Part shown: one piece after another, positions 1 through 8,220 of the stretch
How positions within the stretch are numbered: position 1 is the stretch's first letter
Layout of the letters: every line of letters begins with the position of its first letter
Assembly (NCBI GenBank): GCA_024643325.1
Contig: JAHEND010000035.1
Coordinates: 62,001-126,000 of the forward strand
Reading direction: 5' to 3'
Source: Sediminicola sp.
GTDB taxonomy: Bacteria > Bacteroidota > Bacteroidia > Flavobacteriales > Flavobacteriaceae
Length of the DNA stretch: 64,000 nt
Made by a program: the position numbers and the translations under genes
The notes under the pieces: model-generated
Database searches by the model: none
What the model saw: the letters and a program-made list of their open reading frames with translations, nothing else
Told to the model about the DNA's origin: nothing

Positions 1-533
1 GACGTAAGATTGATTTTAGAAATACCATTATTATCATGACCTCTAATATTGGGTCTAGGCAACTTAAAGACTTTGGTCAAGGGGTTGGTTTTGGTACCGC
101 ATCTATGAAATCTCAATCTGAAAAACACAATAAAGGCGTCATAGAAAATGCCCTTAAAAAGGCATTTGCTCCTGAATTTTTGAACAGAATAGACGACATT
201 GTTATTTTTAACGCTCTGGAACAGGAAGACATTCATTTGATCATTGATATTGAGTTAAAGAAGTTATTTAAGAGAATTGAAAGACTTGGCTACCAATTGA
301 AACTGTCCAAAAAGGCTAAAGATTTTATTGCTGAAAAAGGATTTGACAAACAGTTTGGCGCAAGACCACTAAAAAGAGCCATTCAAAAGTATATTGAAGA
401 CAGTTTGGCGGAGCAGATAGTCAATGCTAATTTGGTCTCAGGAGACACCATTTCATTGGACAGAGATGCCAGTGATGATGAAAAACTAAAGGTTACCATT
501 AAAAAAGCAGAAGAGTCATCTGAAGCCTCTTAA
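1..533 (+). CDS. clpC: ATP-dependent Clp protease ATP-binding subunit ClpC, C-terminal part
   Basis: This is the 3' end of a Clp/Hsp100 unfoldase gene; it enters the window in frame from position 3, so the true start lies outside. Visible are the end of the second AAA+ domain (NTIIIMTSNIGSRQL, then AFAPEFLNRIDDIVIF) and the sensor-2 helix GARPLKRAIQKYIEDSLAE that closes the D2 small domain. The family threads unfolded proteins into ClpP in the cytoplasm. The short tail after the D2 domain and the linker sequence suit ClpC better than ClpB. It ends just before a strong intrinsic terminator, so it is the last gene of its transcript. Confidence 0.9.
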   Translation, partial: RKIDFRNTIIIMTSNIGSRQLKDFGQGVGFGTASMKSQSEKHNKGVIENALKKAFAPEFLNRIDDIVIFNALEQEDIHLIIDIELKKLFKRIERLGYQLKLSKKAKDFIAEKGFDKQFGARPLKRAIQKYIEDSLAEQIVNANLVSGDTISLDRDASDDEKLKVTIKKAEESSEAS

Positions 534-554
534 TGGAAACATATACAGCCTGTC

Positions 555-586
555 AAAAAAGCCGCTCCGTTTGAGCGGCTTTTTTG
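555..586 (+). terminator. Rho-independent terminator of clpC
   Basis: A perfect 7-bp GC-rich stem, GCCGCTC (561-567) paired with GAGCGGC (573-579), has a 5-base loop, is preceded by a run of A and followed by six T. It lies 21 bases after the clpC stop codon and separates clpC from the threonine operon. Confidence 0.9.
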
Positions 587-695
587 ATATACCTCCATTT
601 TAGCGTATATATCTATAAATTCTCATCAAAAAGTATCTAAAATTACACATCTACTAAAAATAAGTGTTTTACAATGCTCAGGTGGTGCATTTGTT

Positions 696-703
696 TATAT
701 TTG
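696..703 (+). promoter_or_regulatory. -7 promoter element of the thr operon (TATATTTG)
   Basis: TATATTTG matches the Bacteroidota housekeeping -7 consensus TAnnTTTG perfectly. It would place the transcript start near 708, about 15 bases before the leader peptide ATG at 723. No good TTG -33 box is seen at the right distance (ATG at 674-676 only), so the match rests on the -7 element and its position. Confidence 0.5.
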
Positions 704-722
704 ATTTATAAATCATCAAAGC

Positions 723-818
723 ATGCCATTTTCACTTCGTATTGAAACTACAGGCACTCGTAATCTAACGAGCACATTTGCTATGACTACTACTACAGGA
801 ACCCCTTTGGGGTACTAG
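723..818 (+). CDS. thrL: thr operon leader peptide (31 aa, threonine-rich)
   Basis: A 31-codon ORF lies between the thr promoter and thrA. It holds ten threonine codons, including the run Met-Thr-Thr-Thr-Thr (ACT ACT ACT ACA) at 783-797, and ends MTTTTGTPLGY at a TAG at 816. Such a run just upstream of threonine biosynthesis genes is the signature of a leader peptide whose translation senses charged tRNA-Thr, as in the enteric thrL system. A small hairpin, ACCCC-TTT-GGGGT (801-813), overlaps the end of the ORF. No classical U-run terminator follows directly, so how stalling affects thrA is not clear. Initiation could also occur at the internal ATG at 783, giving an 11-residue peptide. Confidence 0.75.
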   Translation: MPFSLRIETTGTRNLTSTFAMTTTTGTPLGY

Positions 819-869
819 ATGATTACTTCCGCAACCTATTTATTTATTTATTTTATTTTTAAAAACTAA
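819..869 (+). CDS. possible second leader micro-ORF (16 aa) abutting the Thr leader
   Basis: ATG at 819 directly follows the TAG of the threonine leader peptide (TAGATG), and the ORF ends TAA at 867-869, three bases before the thrA ATG at 873. The predicted peptide is MITSATYLFIYFIFKN, with three Ile and two Thr codons. The arrangement would allow translation to pass from leader to micro-ORF to thrA by termination-reinitiation. The AT-rich composition makes a chance ORF of this length quite possible, so this is an inference from layout only. Confidence 0.3.
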   Translation: MITSATYLFIYFIFKN

Positions 870-872
870 CCC

Positions 873-3317
873 ATGAATGTTTTAAAATTCGGTGGTACCT
901 CAGTAGCCAACGCACAAAATATCAGTCTTGTAAAAAATATCGTTCAACAGAACACCTATAAAAAACAATATGTTATTGTTTCTGCACTTGGTGGCGTAAC
1001 GGATTTATTACTTGAAACCGCCGCTTCAGCAGCCCATCAAGATCCCCAATACAAAATACCCTTAAACGAGATTGAAAAAAGACACTTAGACACGGTAAAA
1101 TCTCTGATTCCAACCAATGATCAGGCTGGAATCTTAAGCCAGATTAAAGCGGCATTAAACACCTTAGAAACCCTTTTAGAAGGAGCTTTCCTCATCGGAG
1201 AAATAACACCAAAACTCTCAGACAAAATAGTGAGCTTTGGAGAACTATTGTCCTCTTATATTATCAGTGCTTACTTTAAGTCTCAAGGCTTAGACGCCCT
1301 TCATGCAGACGCGAGAACACTCATCACCACAGACCATTTACACGGTAAAGCAACTGTTAACTACCCCCTCACCAATCAAAAATTGAAAGCATTCAATGGG
1401 GACAATAAAAACGCTATTGTAGTGATGGGTGGCTTTATTGCTTCTAGCACAGATGGTGTTGCAACTACACTAGGAAGGGGTGGTTCAGATTTTACTGCAG
1501 CCATAGTGGCAGCTGCTCTAGACGCAGTATTGCTTGAAATATACACCGACGTAAGTGGGATGTTTACCGCCAATCCAAAATTGGTAAAGCAAGCCAGACC
1601 CATCATTAGCATTTCATATGAAGAGGCCATGGAGTTGTCTCATTTTGGCGCTAAAGTGCTCTACCCCCCTACCATTCAACCGGTATTACAAAAGCAAATT
1701 CCTATTGCCATTAAAAACACTTTTGACCCTCAGGCGGTAGGTACACTAATTCAAAAACAAACTTCAGAAGGAAACAAAACAGTGCAAGGCATTAGCCACG
1801 TAGAAAATATGGCCTTAATTTCTTTAGAAGGACCAGGCATGGTTGGTATTCCAGGAATATCTAAAAGATTTTTCGAAGTGCTCTCCAATGCAAAAATAAG
1901 TGTGGTATTAATTACTCAAGCTTCTTCAGAACATTCTATCTGTGTGGGTATTGCTGCAGAAGACACTTCAGCCGCAGTGGCACTCGTAAATGAAGCCTTC
2001 GAATTTGAAATGTCACAGGGTAAAATTAAAGCGGTCATTGCAGAAAATGATTTAGCCATTATTGCATTGGTAGGCGATCAAATGAAAAAACACCAAGGCT
2101 TAAGTGGTAAAATGTTTGCCACCCTAGGTAAAAACAATGTCAATATCAGGGCTATAGCTCAAGGGGCCTCTGAACGAAACATCTCCGCGGTAATAGAAAG
2201 AACAGACGTTAAAAAAGCCTTGAATGCACTACACGAGGTATTCTTCGAAGAAAATATTAAACAGTTAAACCTCTTTGTCATGGGGGTTGGAAATGTAGGG
2301 GCTAAATTATTGGCGCAATTGGCCCAACAAAAAGACTACCTTAAAAAGCAGTTAAAACTCTCTGTAAGGGTTATTGGCATGAGTAATTCTAGGACCATGT
2401 GTTTTGCCTCAGACGGAATAGATCTCAAAAATTGGCAAAATATACTTTCCAATGGAGAAAAAGCAGACCAAGCCTTGTTCTTGCAAAAAATAACAGATCT
2501 AAACCTCAGAAATGCCATTTTTGTAGACAATACCGCGAGTGATGTGGTGGCAAACACTTATGCAGATTATCTTTCTAAGAGTATTTCTGTAGTTACTTGT
2601 AACAAAATTGCCTGTGCCTCTGCCTATCCAAATTATAGAAAACTCAAAGATTTGGCCAGGACTTATAATGCTTCTTTCTTATTTGAAACGAATGTAGGAG
2701 CTGGATTACCCATTATAGACACGCTTAAAAACCTCATAGCCTCTGGAGATGAGATCAAAGAAATTCAAGCCGTACTCTCTGGAAGTTTAAATTTTGTTTT
2801 TAATCATTTTAATGATAAAACCACATTCCACGATGTGGTAAAGCAAGCTCAGGAAGAGGGCTATACTGAGCCAGACCCAACTATAGATCTAAGCGGAATA
2901 GATGTTATGCGTAAAATACTAATCCTAGCTAGAGAGAGTGGTCATGTCATGGAAATATCAGATATTGAGAACAACGCATTCTTACCGGCAGAAAGTCTAG
3001 AAACGAAATCTAATGAAGCCTTCTTTGAAAGTTTAATCAAATATGAAGGAGATTTCCAAGCTATGTACCAAAAGGCATCGGCTAAAGGCGCAAAACTAAA
3101 ATACGTGGCCAGCTTTAAAGATGGAAAAGCCTCCGTGGGGCTTCAAGAAATACCCCAGAGTCATGATTTTTACGCTTTAGAAGGAAGTGATAATATTGTC
3201 TTGTTTTACACAGAACGCTATCCGAGCCAGCCTATGATTATAAAAGGTGCGGGTGCTGGGGCAGCTGTAACAGCCTCTGGTATATTTGCAGACATTATTA
3301 GAGTTGGAAACTTTTAA
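873..3317 (+). CDS. thrA: bifunctional aspartokinase/homoserine dehydrogenase
   Basis: This cytoplasmic fusion enzyme catalyses the first step (aspartate phosphorylation) and third step (aspartate semialdehyde to homoserine) of threonine and methionine synthesis. The kinase domain starts with KFGGTSVANAQ (residue 5) and has the GRGGSDFTAA nucleotide-binding loop near residue 206. Two ACT regulatory domains follow (about 305-460). The dehydrogenase Rossmann motif GVGNVGAKLL lies near residue 470. At 814 residues it has the normal length for the ThrA family. It is the first structural gene of thrABC and sits behind a threonine leader peptide, so control by threonine is expected both on transcription or translation and through the ACT domains. 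Confidence 0.97.
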   Translation: MNVLKFGGTSVANAQNISLVKNIVQQNTYKKQYVIVSALGGVTDLLLETAASAAHQDPQYKIPLNEIEKRHLDTVKSLIPTNDQAGILSQIKAALNTLETLLEGAFLIGEITPKLSDKIVSFGELLSSYIISAYFKSQGLDALHADARTLITTDHLHGKATVNYPLTNQKLKAFNGDNKNAIVVMGGFIASSTDGVATTLGRGGSDFTAAIVAAALDAVLLEIYTDVSGMFTANPKLVKQARPIISISYEEAMELSHFGAKVLYPPTIQPVLQKQIPIAIKNTFDPQAVGTLIQKQTSEGNKTVQGISHVENMALISLEGPGMVGIPGISKRFFEVLSNAKISVVLITQASSEHSICVGIAAEDTSAAVALVNEAFEFEMSQGKIKAVIAENDLAIIALVGDQMKKHQGLSGKMFATLGKNNVNIRAIAQGASERNISAVIERTDVKKALNALHEVFFEENIKQLNLFVMGVGNVGAKLLAQLAQQKDYLKKQLKLSVRVIGMSNSRTMCFASDGIDLKNWQNILSNGEKADQALFLQKITDLNLRNAIFVDNTASDVVANTYADYLSKSISVVTCNKIACASAYPNYRKLKDLARTYNASFLFETNVGAGLPIIDTLKNLIASGDEIKEIQAVLSGSLNFVFNHFNDKTTFHDVVKQAQEEGYTEPDPTIDLSGIDVMRKILILARESGHVMEISDIENNAFLPAESLETKSNEAFFESLIKYEGDFQAMYQKASAKGAKLKYVASFKDGKASVGLQEIPQSHDFYALEGSDNIVLFYTERYPSQPMIIKGAGAGAAVTASGIFADIIRVGNF

Positions 3318-3349
3318 AAACTACCTTTAAGATCATAAAGCCATATCTC

Positions 3350-4270
3350 ATGAAGTCTATACGTGTATTTTGTCCTGGAACTATTGCCAATGTATCTTGC
3401 GGCTTTGACGTCCTTGGTCTTTCTCTTGCAGGAGTGGGAGACTATATGACCGTGACACAAACTGCTACAAAAGGCATTACTATAAGCGAAATTTTAGGGC
3501 AAGACCTTCCGCTTGAAACTACCCAAAATGTAGCGGGTGTAGCGGGTTTAGCGCTCCTAGAAGCCTTAGAAAGTGACGCTGGCTTTGACATTAAAATAGA
3601 CAAACGCATAAAAGCAGGTAGTGGTATAGGCAGCAGTGCTGCAAGCAGTACGGGTGCGGTTTGGGCCATAAACCATCTATTGGGGAATCCTTTTACAACA
3701 AAAGAACTGATTCCATTTGCTATGGAGGGAGAACGTCTGGCATCAGGAGTGGCTCATGCAGATAATGTGGCTCCAGCCCTGTTAGGCGGCTTTACCTTGG
3801 TGAGAAGCACAGATCCCTTAGATGTTATTTCACTCCCAAGTCCCGGTGAGTTATACGCCACTGTCATACACCCTCAAATAGAGATTAAAACAGCAGATTC
3901 TAGAAGGATATTAAAATCTAACCTATCTCTTAAAGACGCTATTACCCAATGGGGAAACTTAGGTGGTTTGGTTGCTGGATTGTACAGAGAAGATTACGAA
4001 TTAATTGGTCGTTCGCTACAAGATGTAGTCATTGAACCAATAAGGAGCATTCTCATCCCTGGATTTACCGAAATAAAAGAAGCAGCGCTAAATGCCGGTG
4101 CTTTGGGAGGTGGAATTTCAGGATCCGGTCCTTCAGTATTTGCCCTTTCAAAAGGCAAAGATAACGCCTTAAAAGTAGCAGACGCTATCAGGAATGTCTA
4201 TGAGCCCTTTGGTATTTCATTTGACATACACATTTCTAACATCAATAAAAAAGGGGTATACCCCGCTTAG
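3350..4270 (+). CDS. thrB: homoserine kinase
   Basis: It phosphorylates homoserine to O-phosphohomoserine with ATP, the fourth step to threonine. The protein is a GHMP kinase of 306 residues with the glycine/serine-rich ATP loop GSGIGSSAASSTGAVWA near residue 90 and the C-terminal motif GALGGGISGSGPSVFAL near 250. It starts 32 bases after thrA and is followed by thrC after only 6 bases, so it is translated from the same transcript. Confidence 0.96.
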   Translation: MKSIRVFCPGTIANVSCGFDVLGLSLAGVGDYMTVTQTATKGITISEILGQDLPLETTQNVAGVAGLALLEALESDAGFDIKIDKRIKAGSGIGSSAASSTGAVWAINHLLGNPFTTKELIPFAMEGERLASGVAHADNVAPALLGGFTLVRSTDPLDVISLPSPGELYATVIHPQIEIKTADSRRILKSNLSLKDAITQWGNLGGLVAGLYREDYELIGRSLQDVVIEPIRSILIPGFTEIKEAALNAGALGGGISGSGPSVFALSKGKDNALKVADAIRNVYEPFGISFDIHISNINKKGVYPA

Positions 4271-4276
4271 CATAAA

Positions 4277-5584
4277 ATGGAATATTTTTCAATAGACACC
4301 CCCAGTTTAAAAGCAAGCTTTAAAGAAGCGGTCATTAAAGGGATTGCACCAGACAAAGGTTTGTATTATCCAGACCACATTCCTAGTCTAGATCCAAAAT
4401 TCTTTCAAGAAATAGAACAACTATCTCCGGTAGAAATAGGAATGGAAGTCATGCGACCTTTTACCAAAGATATATTGAGTAAGAGCGACTTAAAAAAGGT
4501 GCTAGAAACGGTCTTAGATTTTGATTTCCCGGTGGTAAACCTTTCGGATAGTGTAGGGTCTCTTGAATTATTTCACGGTCCTACCCTAGCCTTCAAAGAT
4601 GTAGGAGCAAGATTTATGGCGCAATGCCTCGGTTTATTTTCCGAAAAAAATCAAGCCCCTGTGACAGTATTAGTAGCCACTTCTGGAGATACTGGAGGTG
4701 CTGTAGCCAATGGATTTCTAGGGGTAGAAGGAGTAGAAGTAGTGATCTTGTATCCCAGCGGAAAAGTGAGCCCTATACAGGAAAAACAACTCACTACTTT
4801 GGGGCAAAATATTAAAGCTTTAGAGGTAGATGGTAGCTTTGACGATTGTCAAAAAATGGTTAAAACAGCCTTTTTAGACACTGAGATCACCGACCACAAA
4901 CAACTCACCTCTGCCAACTCCATAAACGTAGCGAGATGGTTACCGCAAATGCTGTACTACTTCTTAGCCTATAAAACCCTTAAACCCTCTCTAGACAAAA
5001 GCGGAAAGGAACTGGTTTTTTCTGTACCCTCAGGTAATTTTGGAAATATATGTGCCGGTATGGTTGCCAGAGAAATGGGACTTCCCATATCTCATTTTAT
5101 AGCAGCCACCAATGCCAATAAGGTGGTACCCAATTTCATGAAAAACGGGAAATACCAAGCTGAAAAATCTGTTGCTACCATTTCTAATGCCATGGATGTA
5201 GGAGATCCTAGTAACTTTGTCAGAATCTTACAGATGCATGAAAATGAACACGGAATTCTTAAAAAAGGATTCAGTGCCTATAGTTTTACAGACCCACAAA
5301 CAAAGGAGGCCATGCGTGTTATTGAAAAAGAGCACCATTACACTGCAGACCCACATGGAGCGGTGGGTTATTTAGGACTTTTAGAATATCAGAAAGACCA
5401 TCCGAACACCTATGGCGTATTTTTAGAAACAGCACATCCTGTCAAGTTTTTAGAAGTGGTAGAAAAAACACTAGGTAAGACGCTGACTATACCTCATAAA
5501 ATTGTGGAGGTATTGTCCAAACAAAAACATGCCACTAAAATTTCTGATTACCAGGGACTCAAGCGCTTCTTAATGCAAGAATAG
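4277..5584 (+). CDS. thrC: threonine synthase
   Basis: This PLP enzyme converts O-phosphohomoserine to threonine, the last step of the pathway. The N-terminal domain is typical of the shorter bacterial/yeast class. The PLP-binding lysine lies in GPTLAFKDVGARFMAQ near residue 105, and the phosphate-binding loop ATSGDTGGAVANGF follows near 135. At 435 residues it is the usual length. It is the last gene of thrABC and runs head-on, with only four bases between stops, into a minus-strand gene; no terminator hairpin is visible there. Confidence 0.97.
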   Translation: MEYFSIDTPSLKASFKEAVIKGIAPDKGLYYPDHIPSLDPKFFQEIEQLSPVEIGMEVMRPFTKDILSKSDLKKVLETVLDFDFPVVNLSDSVGSLELFHGPTLAFKDVGARFMAQCLGLFSEKNQAPVTVLVATSGDTGGAVANGFLGVEGVEVVILYPSGKVSPIQEKQLTTLGQNIKALEVDGSFDDCQKMVKTAFLDTEITDHKQLTSANSINVARWLPQMLYYFLAYKTLKPSLDKSGKELVFSVPSGNFGNICAGMVAREMGLPISHFIAATNANKVVPNFMKNGKYQAEKSVATISNAMDVGDPSNFVRILQMHENEHGILKKGFSAYSFTDPQTKEAMRVIEKEHHYTADPHGAVGYLGLLEYQKDHPNTYGVFLETAHPVKFLEVVEKTLGKTLTIPHKIVEVLSKQKHATKISDYQGLKRFLMQE

Positions 5585-5588
5585 TTTT

Positions 5589-6476
5589 TTACAAATCAAA
5601 AGACAATCCAAATTCAGCAAAATGAAACCCTTGCTTTTCAAGATCTACTCGGCCTTGAAATTCAGCATTTCGTGCAGGATTACTATGGTTTAAGTGAATA
5701 AAATATACTTTTTGACGATCTTTTAAAGACAGTGAACCTAAAAGTAAAGCCGTTTCAGAAACAAATGGATGTGGCACTTCTGCCATGGGCCTAGGTACTT
5801 CTCCGTCTGAAAAAAATGTTCCATCTAAAAAGGCGTAATCTACTTGCTCAATAAGTTGCTCAATGGCCATAGTCCATTTAGACCATTTGTCAATATCTGG
5901 AATATACAAAGCAGTTTTATGCTTCCCATCAATCAAATAACCCACCGTTTCAGAATATTCATCCCTGTGCGGAACTTTCAACGGAGTAACTTTTAAGTTT
6001 TGATCTAAATACACTGGTTGATTGTTTTGTATGGGTAATAGCACAATGTTTTTCAATGACACCAATTGACTCCAAGGACCATTTTGGCTTAAAAAAGAAC
6101 TCATTTTAGGCATGGCATAAACTATTGTTTCTGAAGCGTTATAAGCCTCTCTTCCCAGATGCATAAGCCCTGTATAATGACCCATATGTGCATGGGTAAG
6201 AAAAATTGCCGCCTCATTATGGCCAGAGACCTCGCTCAAATAATTGATTTGTGACACAACATCTGGTGTAGCGTCAAAAATATAAGATTTACGCGCTCCT
6301 ACTACCCCTATACTACTGACATAATCATTTAATTTTTCAACTGCACAGCACAACTTCTCGCAACCCATATGTGGGGATCCACCATCTTGAAGGGTTCCCA
6401 AAACAAACAGTTTCTGAGCGTTCATAGACCCAGTAAAAAAGCAAAAACAAATTGCGAGTAAGCTTCTAATTACCAT
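5589..6476 (-). CDS. exported PqqB-like metallo-beta-lactamase-fold protein
   Basis: The 295-residue protein begins with a cleavable signal peptide ending near ...TGSMNAQK. It then has a metallo-beta-lactamase fold of the PqqB type, with an early GTLQDGGSPHMGC segment. The metal motif reads THAHMGHYTGL: the Asp of the usual HxHxDH is Gly here, so classical two-metal hydrolase chemistry is doubtful. A second ligand-like site is VPHRDEYSETVGYLI, and DGTF follows near residue 215. PqqB proteins take part in PQQ cofactor biosynthesis, but no other pqq gene lies nearby, so that role should not be assumed. It follows an aminopeptidase P gene after 2 bases and is co-transcribed with it. Confidence 0.8.
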   Translation of the reverse strand: MVIRSLLAICFCFFTGSMNAQKLFVLGTLQDGGSPHMGCEKLCCAVEKLNDYVSSIGVVGARKSYIFDATPDVVSQINYLSEVSGHNEAAIFLTHAHMGHYTGLMHLGREAYNASETIVYAMPKMSSFLSQNGPWSQLVSLKNIVLLPIQNNQPVYLDQNLKVTPLKVPHRDEYSETVGYLIDGKHKTALYIPDIDKWSKWTMAIEQLIEQVDYAFLDGTFFSDGEVPRPMAEVPHPFVSETALLLGSLSLKDRQKVYFIHLNHSNPARNAEFQGRVDLEKQGFHFAEFGLSFDL

Positions 6477-6478
6477 GA

Positions 6479-8101
6479 CTACTCTAGAGTTGGCAAACTA
6501 AAAGAATCTAAGGGACTTGGAAGCTTCATAGCCGCTTCAATAGCTGCTACAGAACGCGGTGCCATATACGACAACAATACAGGACCTTGGTCTGAAATAA
6601 GAATATCGTCTTCTATTCTAACGGCAATACCCCACCACTTTGGGTCGCAGTCACTACCTTCAGGAATATATATTCCAGGCTCCACAGTGATGACTGTATT
6701 GGCCTTAAAAGGTCCGTAAGTTCCTTTGTCGTGAACATCTAAGCCTAAATAATGAGAAGTTCCATGTGGGAAGTATTTTCTAGCCTCAGAGGCCTCCTTA
6801 ATAAGTCCTAGTGAAATAAGGCCGGCTGCCACCACTTTAGAAGCCGCAGCTCCTGGAGCAGAAAATGGCGCACCTACCACACTAGCTGCAATTCCTGCCT
6901 CTTGGGCATTGTACACAATTTCATAAATCGCTTTTTGCTCTGGACTAAATACTCCGTTGGCTGGAATGGTTCGGGTTACGTCTGCTGTATATCCGTGGTA
7001 TTCAGCACCCAAATCCATTAAGACCAATTCATTACCCAGCTCAGGCTTGTTATTTTCTATATAATGTAAAATACAACCGTTGTTTCCACCGCCCACAATA
7101 GAAGGATACCCCTCGTATTCTGCCCCGTATTTTTTATACACATATTCATGTACCCCTTGTACCTCTGTCTCAGACATTTCAGGGTGCATGGCTTTCATTA
7201 CTTCTAATTGGCCTACGGCCGATATCTCAATGGCTTTCCTTAAAAGAGCCATTTCTTCTGGCAATTTGGTTTCTCTTAAACTACTCATTATTTGGCCAAG
7301 GCCTTCCAAATCAAAATTGTATTGATTTATAGCTAAGTTCACAGCCTTTTTAGCACGATCCATAATTTTCTGATCCTTGGGTTGCATGGCTGCATTTAGA
7401 AAATCTTTCACTACTGGATCTTCTGCCAAAGAAGCATCACTATTCATGTATCGCTTTAATTGAGATACTACTTTTTGGGTGTCTTCTTCAGTGGTAGATT
7501 GAATTAAGGTGTATATCTGCTGAAGTGACGCATTATAGTTTGCTGGAAACCCTATTTTGTCTTTAAAAGACTTTACCAAATCAAATAAATCTGCCCCATC
7601 TCGGGTGTCTCTGTAATCATTGTTAAAGTTGTAAAACAGCAACTTATCAAAAGACTTAAAATCTATATCTAAAGCAGCAAATTCACGGCCATTGTAAGCA
7701 GCTTCAAAACCTAAGTTAGCTATGGTTCCCTCCACACCTAATCTTCTACCATTCCATTGTTCTGCCCTGGCATTACGTTCCTGCACAAAAATTAATTCAT
7801 TGTAAGTGTTCCCGTCTGGAGTTGTTTGTGGCGAGGAAAAAATTAACAGCACCGCGTGGGGTTCGTTATAACCTGTGAGGTAATGAAAATCTGGATCTTG
7901 ATGGTATATATAATCTACATCATTGGCCCTATTTCTTACAGGATTGGAAAACAACACCGCTACTGAATTGGCCGGCATTTCTGCCCTGAAAGCATCTCTG
8001 CGGCCTTTGTGAAAGTCAGCGGTTAAATAATCTGTAGGAAGTTGTTGTGCAGTTACAAAAAAAGCAACTAAAGAGGCACAAAGGAAAAAATACGCTTTCA
8101 T
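6479..8101 (-). CDS. exported Xaa-Pro aminopeptidase (aminopeptidase P family, M24B)
   Basis: The 540-residue metalloprotease removes N-terminal residues that precede proline. A signal peptide (residues 1 to about 18, ending in FFVTAQQ) predicts periplasmic export. An N-terminal creatinase-like domain is followed by the M24 pita-bread domain. Metal-ligand segments visible are LMDLGAEYHGYTADVTRT, HGTSHYLGLDVHD, VEPGIY and AVRIEDD, which supply the two Asp, the His and the two Glu expected of the family. It heads a two-gene minus-strand unit with the PqqB-like gene and is divergent from gcvT (119 bases apart). Confidence 0.92.
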   Translation of the reverse strand: MKAYFFLCASLVAFFVTAQQLPTDYLTADFHKGRRDAFRAEMPANSVAVLFSNPVRNRANDVDYIYHQDPDFHYLTGYNEPHAVLLIFSSPQTTPDGNTYNELIFVQERNARAEQWNGRRLGVEGTIANLGFEAAYNGREFAALDIDFKSFDKLLFYNFNNDYRDTRDGADLFDLVKSFKDKIGFPANYNASLQQIYTLIQSTTEEDTQKVVSQLKRYMNSDASLAEDPVVKDFLNAAMQPKDQKIMDRAKKAVNLAINQYNFDLEGLGQIMSSLRETKLPEEMALLRKAIEISAVGQLEVMKAMHPEMSETEVQGVHEYVYKKYGAEYEGYPSIVGGGNNGCILHYIENNKPELGNELVLMDLGAEYHGYTADVTRTIPANGVFSPEQKAIYEIVYNAQEAGIAASVVGAPFSAPGAAASKVVAAGLISLGLIKEASEARKYFPHGTSHYLGLDVHDKGTYGPFKANTVITVEPGIYIPEGSDCDPKWWGIAVRIEDDILISDQGPVLLSYMAPRSVAAIEAAMKLPSPLDSFSLPTLE

Positions 8102-8220
8102 AATTGGGTTTTGAATAAGTTTAAATGTACTAAAATATGGTGAACTAAAAAAAGGATATTGTTTGCAGAAAGGAGTGGTGTATTCTCCAAGAAATAAATA
8201 CTTTTACAAAAAATAGTTGC

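Noticed and set aside
8102-8220. Possible glycine riboswitch upstream of gcvT
   Set aside because: The 119-base gap is too short and AT-rich and shows only a 4-bp GGAG/CTCC stem; no aptamer-like core is visible.
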